Below are positions 1 through 7,335 of a DNA stretch of 64,000 bases, piece by piece. The notes below the pieces were generated by a model. The model made no database searches. It had not been told where the DNA came from and was given only the letters and a program-made list of their open reading frames with translations. The position numbers and the translations under genes are program-made. Location of the stretch: the NCBI GenBank assembly GCA_900466475.1, contig UBMI01000021.1, positions 1 to 64,000 on the forward strand, given 5' to 3'. Numbering within the stretch: the stretch's first letter is position 1; each line of letters opens with the position of its first letter. Source of the stretch: Hyphomicrobiales bacterium. Its GTDB lineage: Bacteria; Pseudomonadota; Alphaproteobacteria; Rhizobiales; Rhizobiaceae.

Positions 1-180
1 AAAGCTCCCCTCACTTCCATGCGGATCCCGCAAAGCCGGCCAACAAAACAAACAAATAGCTCGCCACCCGGCGGGCTTATTTATTGCCGATTGCTCCACC
101 GAAAAGCGCCCCTCATCGAAGCACCCTGACCAGCCATAGAATAAAGACCTTCTGCTCGCGGAAAAATATCCAGACCAATC

Positions 181-207
181 GGAATAAAACAACAGTGCTG
201 TTGTCTA
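181..207 (+). promoter_or_regulatory. Possible ECF-type promoter overlapping a perfect inverted repeat
   Basis: GGAAT at 181-185 and GTC at 203-205 are 17 bases apart, which fits the loose GGAA(C/T)-N16-17-GTC pattern of ECF sigma promoters. The spacer holds a perfect 7-2-7 inverted repeat, ACAACAGTGCTGTTGT, at 189-204, about 40 bases before the DUF305 start codon. Because the operon ends with an ECF sigma/anti-sigma pair, autoregulation from here is plausible. This is inference from pattern only. Nothing else gene-like was seen in bases 1-244. Confidence 0.3.
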
Positions 208-244
208 CGTTCATGAAACCGCTCTGCATGAAAAAGGAGCCCGC

Positions 245-730
245 ATGAATGTCTTTCCCCGAAAAGGATTCCTTCCGCTGGCAGCGCCGATCTTCGTGAT
301 CCTGTCCGCTTCTGCCTTTGCCGACGACCCTGCATCGCATCAACATGCCACCTCCGCGGTTACGGAAGAGGCCCCGTTTCTGTCGGAAAATGACGCCGCC
401 ATGGCGAAGATGATGAACGGCATGGCGGTGAGACCGACGGGCGACGTCAACAGGGATTTTGTGGAGATGATGATCCCTCATCATCAAGGGGCGGTCGATA
501 TGGCGCAGACCTATCTGCGCTACGGCAGCAATGAGCAGCTCAAGCGCATTGCCCAGGAAATCATCGTCGATCAGCAGCAGGAAATTGCTGCGATGCGACT
601 GGCTCTCGGTGATCCTCTTCCGCCGTCCGATCCCGCACCAACTCAGGTTTCTCCGCAAACTCCCGTCCCCTCCGGCGCCGGCATGTCGATGATGCCGGCT
701 ATGGATCCGAATATGAAAATGGGCAACTGA
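245..730 (+). CDS. DUF305 family exported protein with Met-rich tail
   Basis: This 161-residue protein has an N-terminal signal peptide (about residues 1-26, ending near SAFA). A DUF305 core follows with the family hallmark DFVEMMIPHHQGAVDM at residues 71-86, including the paired histidines 79-80. The last 18 residues hold seven methionines, which together with the histidines would suit Cu(I) or other soft-metal binding, but that is inference. An AAGGAG ribosome site lies just before the ATG. It is the first gene of a tight operon with a beta-propeller, an ECF sigma factor and an anti-sigma factor. The biochemical role of DUF305 is not settled, so no function is claimed beyond an exported, possibly metal-handling protein. 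Confidence 0.85.
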   Translation: MNVFPRKGFLPLAAPIFVILSASAFADDPASHQHATSAVTEEAPFLSENDAAMAKMMNGMAVRPTGDVNRDFVEMMIPHHQGAVDMAQTYLRYGSNEQLKRIAQEIIVDQQQEIAAMRLALGDPLPPSDPAPTQVSPQTPVPSGAGMSMMPAMDPNMKMGN

Positions 731-742
731 AAGGACCCTGTC

Positions 743-2200
743 ATGAAGTCTAGCCTTCTCGCCCTCAGCCTTCTCGCCGGCACGATGCTGGTGCCCTCAA
801 TAAGCTTTGCCGGCCAGGCACCGGGCGCGGTCTCCGATCCGGATATCCCGGTCAGCAGCAGGGATCGCGTTTATGCTGCAGAACAGTTCTCCAATACGGT
901 TTCAGTCACTGATCCATCCACAAACAACCTGCTCGGCGTCATCCGTCTCGGCGATCCGCAGCCCGGCAATCTGAGCCCGCTCTATCGGGGGCAGGTCCTG
1001 GTCCATGGAATGGGTTTTTCGCCGGATCACAAAACGCTGGCCGTCGTTTCGATCGGCTCGAATTCGGTGACTTTCATCGACACGGCCACGAATACGGTAA
1101 AGCACACCACCTATGTGGGCCGCTCGCCGCATGAGGCATTCTTTACACCCGACGGCAACGAAGTTTGGGTCACCGTTCGCGGAGAGGATTACATCTCCGT
1201 CATCGATGCGCATACTTATGAGGAGAAGATGCAGGTCAAGGTGCCGGCTGGTCCGGGCATGCAGATCTTCTCGCCGGACGGCAAGTACGGTTATATCTGC
1301 TCCTCGTTCAACCCTGAGACCGTAGTCGTTTCCGTCGCCGATCACCAGATTGTCGGCCACATCAAGCAGGAAAGCCCTTTCTGCCCCAATATTGCGGCAA
1401 CGCCTGATGGCAAGCAGGTCTGGTTCACCCTGAAGGATACCGGCAAGACGCAGGTCTTTAACGCCGAAGCACCCTTTGATCTTATCAAGACGATCGATAC
1501 CGGGCCGATCACCAATCACGTCAACATCGTTCACAATGCCAATGGCGACTTTGCCTATGTCTCCGTCGGCGGACTCAATCAGGTGAAGGTCTATCGCACG
1601 GATAACTTCCAACAGGTCGCGACAATTCCTGTCGGCAATCTTCCGCACGGCGTTTGGCCATCAGGCGATGGTACGCGCGTCTATGTGGGTCTCGAAAATG
1701 CCGATGCGCTTGCAGCAATCGACACACTGACAAACAAGGTCATCGCGACGATACCGATCGGCCAGGCGCCGCAGGCTGTCAACTATGTCCCCGATGCAGT
1801 CCCTGAGGGCGATGGCATGCAGAATCTCCAGCCGCTTGGCATCGCCGGCCAGGTGGCGCATCTTGCCCTGCACGCACCGAAGGCAAGCCAGGGCGACGTT
1901 GCACCAACGAGTGTTTCTCTTTTCGACCAAGGTCTGTCACAGGTGCTGCAGGCATCCGTGACCGGCCTGGAGCCCAAGAAACCTTATATCCTCGCACTCT
2001 CCACGCGGGCTGACGGTACTGGCGATCTTCAACCCTTGGCGTCATTCATGACAAACCCGGCCGGTTCGGCGATCGTCAATGCCGTTGGCCCCATCCGGCA
2101 GATCGTCCAGAGCAGCGAGAAGGCTGAGCGCCGCTATCTCGTCATCACCGCCTCGGGGGATAAGGGGCCAGCCGAAGTCGTCCAGGTCGAAGCGAAGTAA
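743..2200 (+). CDS. YncE/YVTN-type beta-propeller exported protein
   Basis: The 485-residue product starts with a signal peptide (cleavage near ISFA-GQ, residue 23). It continues with repeats of about 40 residues typical of YVTN/YncE seven-bladed propellers, such as NTVSVTDPSTNNLLGVI and DYISVIDAHTYEEKMQV, to about residue 350. The C-terminal 130 residues form a separate domain without repeat character that I do not recognise. Such proteins are periplasmic or surface binding platforms, and some relate to metal reductases, but no catalytic signature is visible. The gene follows the DUF305 gene by 12 bases with its own AAAGGA site, and 62 bases separate it from the ECF sigma gene. Confidence 0.85.
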   Translation: MKSSLLALSLLAGTMLVPSISFAGQAPGAVSDPDIPVSSRDRVYAAEQFSNTVSVTDPSTNNLLGVIRLGDPQPGNLSPLYRGQVLVHGMGFSPDHKTLAVVSIGSNSVTFIDTATNTVKHTTYVGRSPHEAFFTPDGNEVWVTVRGEDYISVIDAHTYEEKMQVKVPAGPGMQIFSPDGKYGYICSSFNPETVVVSVADHQIVGHIKQESPFCPNIAATPDGKQVWFTLKDTGKTQVFNAEAPFDLIKTIDTGPITNHVNIVHNANGDFAYVSVGGLNQVKVYRTDNFQQVATIPVGNLPHGVWPSGDGTRVYVGLENADALAAIDTLTNKVIATIPIGQAPQAVNYVPDAVPEGDGMQNLQPLGIAGQVAHLALHAPKASQGDVAPTSVSLFDQGLSQVLQASVTGLEPKKPYILALSTRADGTGDLQPLASFMTNPAGSAIVNAVGPIRQIVQSSEKAERRYLVITASGDKGPAEVVQVEAK

Positions 2201-2262
2201 ATCCCTCTCGCCTGCCGCCTGTGATAGGGTGGCGGGCGAAAGCTCCTGAAGGTAAGCCTCTC

Positions 2263-2790
2263 ATGAGTGATATTCTGCAGCTTGTCGAACCGATCATACC
2301 GGCGCTCCGCCGCTACGCCCGCGGATTGCTGAAAGATGCAACGGCAGCCGACGATCTCGTTCAGGATTGCCTGGAGCGGGTCATTGCTCATTGGCATCAT
2401 CGCCGAAACGACGATCCGCGCACCTGGGTATTCGCCATCCTTCATAATCTTGCCGTCAACCGGTTGAAGCAGAACGCACGCCGTGGCGAACATCTGCCCA
2501 TTGAGAAGGTGGATGAAAGTGCGTTTGCCCGACAGCCGACACAGGAAGACAGCCTGATGAGCCGCGATATCCTTCAGGCGCTGGAGCTGCTTCCCGAAGA
2601 GCAGCGCAGCGTGTTGCTGCTGGTATCGGTCGAGGATCTGTCCTATTCGCAGACAGCCGAGGTCCTGGCCATCCCGATCGGCACCGTCATGTCGCGCCTG
2701 TCGCGCGCCCGTGAGCGGCTAAGGCAGATGTTGGAGAACCCCGGGCAGGCAACACAGGGGGCAGCTGCCCATCTTCGGAGAATAAAATGA
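2263..2790 (+). CDS. ECF-family RNA polymerase sigma factor
   Basis: This is a 175-residue group IV sigma factor. Region 2 covers about residues 14-75, with the DDLVQDCLERV core-binding helix. Region 4 covers about residues 105-156, with LPEEQRSVLLL and the helix-turn-helix SYSQTAEVLAIPIGTVMSRL. There is no region 1 or 3. The frame is open upstream to a GTG at 2221, but the ATG at 2263 is preceded by GAAGGTAAG at proper spacing and opens directly into region 2, so it was chosen. The stop overlaps the anti-sigma start by 4 bases (ATGA), implying translational coupling. The signal sensed is unknown. The exported partners in the operon suggest envelope or metal stress. Confidence 0.92.
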   Translation: MSDILQLVEPIIPALRRYARGLLKDATAADDLVQDCLERVIAHWHHRRNDDPRTWVFAILHNLAVNRLKQNARRGEHLPIEKVDESAFARQPTQEDSLMSRDILQALELLPEEQRSVLLLVSVEDLSYSQTAEVLAIPIGTVMSRLSRARERLRQMLENPGQATQGAAAHLRRIK

Positions 2791-3563
2791 GCGTAAAACC
2801 GATCACCGAGGATGATCTCCACGGATTTGTGGACGGTGCGCTGGATGAGGCTCGTGAAGCCGAGGTTTGCGCCTATCTTGAAACCCATCCTGATATCGCC
2901 GCGCGAATCGATAGTTACGGCAGGCAGCGGCTCGATTTGCGGACTGCGCTCAGCGCCATCGCCGAAGAACCGATCCCGAGCCGGCTAAACCTCAGCCATC
3001 TGCTGGAATCGCGCAAGCCGGGCCGGCTGCCCTTATGGCGTATGGCGGCTGCCGCTGTCGTTCTTCTCGTCGCTGGCGGTTCAGGGGGCTGGATGCTGCA
3101 TGGAATGTATCGGCATCCAGGCGAAGGCATAGTGGCGCTCGCTGATGAAGCAGCCGACAGCTTCGCCACTTACGCGCCCGACAGGATAAGGCCGGTCGAG
3201 CTTCGTGCCGACAATATGGCCGAACTCGTCGACTGGGCGACGGAGCGCATGGGCCGCAAGCCGGTAGTGCCGGATCTCTCCGGATCGGGCTATCGCCTGA
3301 TGGGTGGCAGGATGATCTCAACGTCGCATGGTGCCGGATTGATGCTGATGTATGACGATGATCGGGGAACGCGTCTCGTCGTGCTGACGCGGCCCATGCT
3401 CGCCGATCAGAACAAGCCCATGGCGCCGCATGCTGACGGAAATGTTGAAGGCTGGAGCTGGGCATCCGGCGGCATGGGCTACAGCCTTGTCGGCACCCTG
3501 CCGGCCGATATCTTGCATCCGCTCGCTGATGATATCAGGCACCAGACCGAAACAGGTGCCTGA
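2787..3563 (+). CDS. Transmembrane anti-sigma factor
   Basis: This 258-residue protein has an N-terminal cytoplasmic anti-sigma segment (ITEDDLHGFVDGALD, residues 6-20), a single membrane helix at about residues 85-106 rich in Ala/Val/Leu/Gly, and a periplasmic domain of about 150 residues. The N-terminal segment resembles the helical sigma-binding region of proteobacterial anti-sigma factors but has no HxxxCxxC zinc motif, so it is a non-ZAS type. Its start overlaps the sigma gene stop by 4 bases. By family analogy it should hold the ECF sigma at the membrane until an envelope signal arrives. The periplasmic sensor domain is not one I recognise. Confidence 0.88.
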   Translation: MSVKPITEDDLHGFVDGALDEAREAEVCAYLETHPDIAARIDSYGRQRLDLRTALSAIAEEPIPSRLNLSHLLESRKPGRLPLWRMAAAAVVLLVAGGSGGWMLHGMYRHPGEGIVALADEAADSFATYAPDRIRPVELRADNMAELVDWATERMGRKPVVPDLSGSGYRLMGGRMISTSHGAGLMLMYDDDRGTRLVVLTRPMLADQNKPMAPHADGNVEGWSWASGGMGYSLVGTLPADILHPLADDIRHQTETGA

Positions 3564-3628
3564 ACTCTGCAGGCCCGAAGCATTGCGCAGCAGCGCAGCG
3601 GCTTTGAGCGACATGCTTGCCAAGGATT

Positions 3629-5275
3629 TTAGTGCATGCGGGGGCGGCGTTTTTCGCCGCCGCGTTTTCGCGGCAGTCCCATCATACCTTGTGGGACCTG
3701 CTCGTCGGCTGCCAGTGCCGCATTATGCTGGCGTAGGCGCTCGAGCGCAACGGAAGCAAGCTGGGTATAGGGAATGGCGGCCGGATCGTCGGTATGGATA
3801 TCCTGGATCGCCGCGAGGACTGTCTCGGCTTGCGTGAGATGGCGAGCTGCGATGAGCGCGATACCCTCCTTATAGCGGGCCTGTACCATATGGGGCGCCT
3901 GCTCGCCGACGCGACGGAAGGTCACGACCGCGTCCTCATAGAGCTTCAGCGCCAGTTGCGTATCTCCAAGGCGAAGCGAGATCGGCAGTGGCTCGGCGGT
4001 GCGCTCCAGCAGCGACTGGTAGGCGGCAAGGGCTTCGGTCAGCTTCCCCCGGTCGAAGAGCAGGTTGGCAATGCCGAATTCGGCGCCCACATGGCCTGGC
4101 GAGGATTGCAGAACCTGGGAGAAGATAATCTCGGCCCTTCCCTTTTCGCCCTTTTGATACATTTCGAGCGCCTGCTGGTAGGCATAGTTGACGCTGCGCG
4201 GATGCAGGACGCCGCCGAGATTGTGTCCGTTGCGGGTCCTGAAGAGCGTATAACTGATCCGCCGCTCGTCAGCGCCGAAGGCATATTTGTAAGCTTCGTT
4301 CCCGCGCAGGAAATCATAGAAACGGAAGCCGTCCTCGATGGCCCGGCGGATGCAATAGCCATGCAGCACCAGACCGGGAGATGGCGTCCTCCAGTTCTCG
4401 TCACGGCCGGTGATATAGAAGAGGATCGTCTTTTTCGGGCGGTCGATGATGTTGGCGAGGACGCCGAGCGGCTGTTCACCGAACCAGAAGACCGGGACGT
4501 CGAGCGTGCCGCTCCTGAAGCAGTCCATCAGCATTTCGCGGGTGGAATTGATGAGCCGCTCCGTTCGCTCCGCTCCTTTGCGCTCCGTCCACCGTGTGCG
4601 CCAGAAATCGAAGAGAATGCCAAGGTCCCGATCGATGGTGTCGGGCGTCGCCATGGTGATCCGGTAGCCCTCGTCGCCATCGAGCTTGCGCAGGAAGCGA
4701 CGCAGCTTCTGGCGCGTCTGACTGCTCATCTTCTGCTCCAGATAATCGTCCCAGCTCTCCGGCAAAAAGACGACCGGGCAGATCGTATTGTCGATATTGT
4801 CTTTGCTGGTCGGGGCATTATCACGAAACATGACGAGCGGCCCCTGCAGCGCCGTGATCATCTTCTCCCGGCGTTCCGCCGGCCCGCTGAAATGTTCCAG
4901 CCGAAGATGCGTCCAGTTCTGCTGTTTGAGGTAGGCCGCAAAGCCGTCAATGGCTTTTTGCTCGTAGCCGGGCATGACGAGGAGGCCGGTATAGTCGGCC
5001 GAATAATTTCCGCCCATGACGATTTCGTCATAGAAAAGCCCGCTCTGCTCATCGAGTTTTGTCAGCAACCTGAGCGGCAAAAAGGCGACGTAGGGAGCAT
5101 CTCGCTGCCGCTCGCGCAGCGCCAGGACAAACCAACGGCCACGGTGCGCAAGAAAGTCTTTGAGCCATGTCCAGGAGAGGAAATGTTGGGCGTCCGGATC
5201 GTCCCGATAAACCTGATCCCAGTTATCGCGTACGGCATCGAAGCCGGCTACCGTATCAATGATATCGATGCGCAT
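3629..5275 (-). CDS. GNAT-type (BioF2/CelD-like) acyltransferase fused to TPR repeats
   Basis: The 548-residue protein has two parts. Residues about 1-370 resemble the BioF2/CelD-like acetyltransferase family (Acetyltransf_6), with HFLSWTWLKDFL near the start and GLVLHGYCIRRAIEDG followed by FYDFLRGNEAYKY in the catalytic half. Residues about 385-530 contain three or four TPR-like helical repeats (for example YQQALEMYQKGEKGRAEIIF). The C-terminus is basic. The ATG at 5275 follows GGGAGGGGG. An in-frame TTG at 5287 is possible but overlaps that site. CelD-like proteins act in polysaccharide modification or attachment, so a link to the nearby polysaccharide and secretion genes is possible but unproven. 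It converges on the anti-sigma gene. Confidence 0.8.
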   Translation of the reverse strand: MRIDIIDTVAGFDAVRDNWDQVYRDDPDAQHFLSWTWLKDFLAHRGRWFVLALRERQRDAPYVAFLPLRLLTKLDEQSGLFYDEIVMGGNYSADYTGLLVMPGYEQKAIDGFAAYLKQQNWTHLRLEHFSGPAERREKMITALQGPLVMFRDNAPTSKDNIDNTICPVVFLPESWDDYLEQKMSSQTRQKLRRFLRKLDGDEGYRITMATPDTIDRDLGILFDFWRTRWTERKGAERTERLINSTREMLMDCFRSGTLDVPVFWFGEQPLGVLANIIDRPKKTILFYITGRDENWRTPSPGLVLHGYCIRRAIEDGFRFYDFLRGNEAYKYAFGADERRISYTLFRTRNGHNLGGVLHPRSVNYAYQQALEMYQKGEKGRAEIIFSQVLQSSPGHVGAEFGIANLLFDRGKLTEALAAYQSLLERTAEPLPISLRLGDTQLALKLYEDAVVTFRRVGEQAPHMVQARYKEGIALIAARHLTQAETVLAAIQDIHTDDPAAIPYTQLASVALERLRQHNAALAADEQVPQGMMGLPRKRGGEKRRPRMH

Positions 5276-5411
5276 GCCCCCTCCCAATACTCCATACGTA
5301 ATTCGGGAGAATCCAGTCTAGTGAGAAACATCGATCTTCAAATAAACCGTCCGGGTGATTCCTTGGGACGAAATCGGATTAGCCCGAAGCGATTGTTTTC
5401 AGACAGCAATA

Positions 5412-5900
5412 TCAGAGCGCCACGATCCGCGGGCTTGCGTGGATGAAGGCCCAAAGCGCCTTGCTGATATTGACGATCTCAGCAATCGATTTCTCAAGAA
5501 GCTCGATTTCCCGGTCATTCATCTGCTCGATCTTTCCGTAGCGGATTTCCTTGTCGTCCTCCACCAGGCGCATGAGTTGCGTGCTGGAAATTTCACCCTT
5601 CTCATCGAAGGAATAGATGCAGTGATTGTATTTGTTGCGCATCTTCGATTCCTTCTTCAGGCGCGACATGGCCGAAAGAACGGCCTTGCGGTCCGCAGCC
5701 GGAGTCGAAGGAAGCTTTGCGAGACGCTCGACGAGATCGATGCGCGCGCGCGTCGTGTTGAGTGTCAGAAAAACAACCACTGCAGCTTCCTTCTCCACGT
5801 TGAGAAGATGGGCGATAATATAGATCAGCAGGCTTTCTGTATTCGTCCAAACATAGTTTAGCCGGCCAACCCTTAATAACACATCGGACATGGCCGTCAT
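5412..5900 (-). CDS. Small helical HEPN-like protein, function unknown
   Basis: The 162-residue product is predicted to be mostly helical and has no signal or membrane segment. The N-terminal half reads YVWTNTESLLIYIIAHLLNV followed by LNTTRARIDLVERLAKL. The middle carries MRNKYNHCIYSF at residues 87-98, in which R88 and H93 match the RX4H pattern of HEPN domains. Helix-rich proteins with a membrane- or ligand-facing first helix and this motif occur among both structural and RNase HEPN families. No nucleotidyltransferase (MNT) or other antitoxin gene is adjacent. The ATG at 5900 follows GGGAG at good spacing. An internal ATG at 5891 is the alternative. The assignment is tentative. Confidence 0.7.
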   Translation of the reverse strand: MTAMSDVLLRVGRLNYVWTNTESLLIYIIAHLLNVEKEAAVVVFLTLNTTRARIDLVERLAKLPSTPAADRKAVLSAMSRLKKESKMRNKYNHCIYSFDEKGEISSTQLMRLVEDDKEIRYGKIEQMNDREIELLEKSIAEIVNISKALWAFIHASPRIVAL

Positions 5901-5980
5901 GCTGAACTCCCTCGGCTCAACGTTGATGATACATGGATTATATCAGATCATTTCGTTGAGTGCTTCGGCCATTTCTGTGG

Positions 5981-7330
5981 TTAACGCTCCTTGAACGCGC
6001 GCGACATGCTATCGGCAACTGGCTTGCTCAGATATTCGAAGAAGGTACGCTCCGAGGTCTGGATCAGCACTTCGGCCGGCATGCCGGGAACCGGGTGGAA
6101 ATTGTGAATGCGGGCGATTTCAGAGTCCGGAATTTGCACACGCACGATATACACGTCCTTTACGGACAAGCCGGAATTTTCCTCGACCGAATCTGCCGAA
6201 ACATAGAAGACCTTTCCTTCCAGGACCGGCGTCGTGCGTCTGTTGAGGGCAGTGAGGCGGATCGCTGCCGTCTGGCCCTCGTGAAGCTGATCGATGGAGG
6301 TACGCAATACCTGCGCCTCCAGGATCAGCGGCACATGGGCCGGCAGAATTTCCATGATCGGTTTGCCGGTGGTGATAACACCGCCGGCAGTGTGGTAATA
6401 GGAGCGTACGACCGTACCTGTCACAGGCGAGCGGATGACCGTACGCTCCAGGACGCCGGTTGCTTCCCGGGCCTGTTCGCGAACGCTGTCGAGATCGGAT
6501 TCGGCCGTCTCCAGCGCATCGAGTGCCGCCTGCTTGTTGGAATTGACCGCAATGACTGCCTCCTGGCGGAATTTGGCGATTTCTGCCTCGCTCTCGTTCA
6601 GCTCACCATTCAGGCGCGAAATATCGCCCATCGCATCGGCGATGGCGCGCTCGATGGCCAGTAGATCGGTCTTGCGCATATAGCCGACCTTGACGAGTCG
6701 CGCCTTGGAGTCCCGCTCGTCCGACAGCAATGACAGCTGCCGCTCGAAGGATTCGCGCTGTCCCTTGTAGCCATCGAAGCGATATTCCAGCGACTTGATG
6801 TTCTTCTCGATGAGGTTCAGCTGTTCTTCGAGTTTGACCCGCTTGCTGTGAAAGACCACGTTCTGGCTCTGGATAATCGCATTGACGTCCGGATCGCTGG
6901 CCTCTGCCATGACGATCTCGGGAGCCTTGAATTCATTTGTTCCCTGTGCTTCCGCCCTCAACCGCGCCACAACCGCCTCCAGGCGCAGACGCCTCAAGTT
7001 CAACATGCGTTCGTTGGTCAGGGCGGCTGTCTGGTCGAGCGTCAGCAGTACGTCGCCTTCCTTGACGGTTGCGCCTTCGCCAACCATCATTTCCTTGATG
7101 ATGCCGCCTTCAAGGTGTTGAACAACCTTGTTGTTGCCGGTCGCAACGAAACTGCCCTGGGCAATGATCGCAGAGGCAAGCGGCGCGGTTGCGGCCCAAT
7201 ATCCGAAACCGCCAAACGAAGCGAAAAGCACCGTTAGGCCAACGAAGCTGTGCAGACGGATCGACCGCGGCACGTCGCCGTACCACTCGAGCTGCGCTGG
7301 GCCGGCCGTTTCCTGTTTCTTCTTTCCCAT
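5981..7330 (-). CDS. HlyD-family type I secretion membrane-fusion (adaptor) protein, PrsE-like
   Basis: This 449-residue adaptor has a short cytoplasmic tail, one membrane helix (about residues 25-45, SFVGLTVLFASFGGFGYW) and a lipoyl half-domain (GNNKVVQHLEGGIIKEM). A long coiled-coil hairpin covers about residues 85-260, and the HlyD beta-barrel contains VIRSPVTGTVV and the terminal PGMPAEVLIQT. The frame is open upstream for 45 further codons into the ABC gene, but the first sensible start is the ATG at 7330, 5 bases after the ABC stop. It bridges the inner-membrane ABC exporter to an outer-membrane TolC-type channel, which is not encoded here. It is the last gene of the secretion operon. 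Confidence 0.93.
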   Translation of the reverse strand: MGKKKQETAGPAQLEWYGDVPRSIRLHSFVGLTVLFASFGGFGYWAATAPLASAIIAQGSFVATGNNKVVQHLEGGIIKEMMVGEGATVKEGDVLLTLDQTAALTNERMLNLRRLRLEAVVARLRAEAQGTNEFKAPEIVMAEASDPDVNAIIQSQNVVFHSKRVKLEEQLNLIEKNIKSLEYRFDGYKGQRESFERQLSLLSDERDSKARLVKVGYMRKTDLLAIERAIADAMGDISRLNGELNESEAEIAKFRQEAVIAVNSNKQAALDALETAESDLDSVREQAREATGVLERTVIRSPVTGTVVRSYYHTAGGVITTGKPIMEILPAHVPLILEAQVLRTSIDQLHEGQTAAIRLTALNRRTTPVLEGKVFYVSADSVEENSGLSVKDVYIVRVQIPDSEIARIHNFHPVPGMPAEVLIQTSERTFFEYLSKPVADSMSRAFKER

Positions 7331-7335
7331 GGCCG

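Noticed and set aside
3794-5446. 550-codon plus-strand frame opposite the GNAT-TPR gene
   Set aside because: The minus-strand frame has domain structure and a ribosome site; this one has neither.
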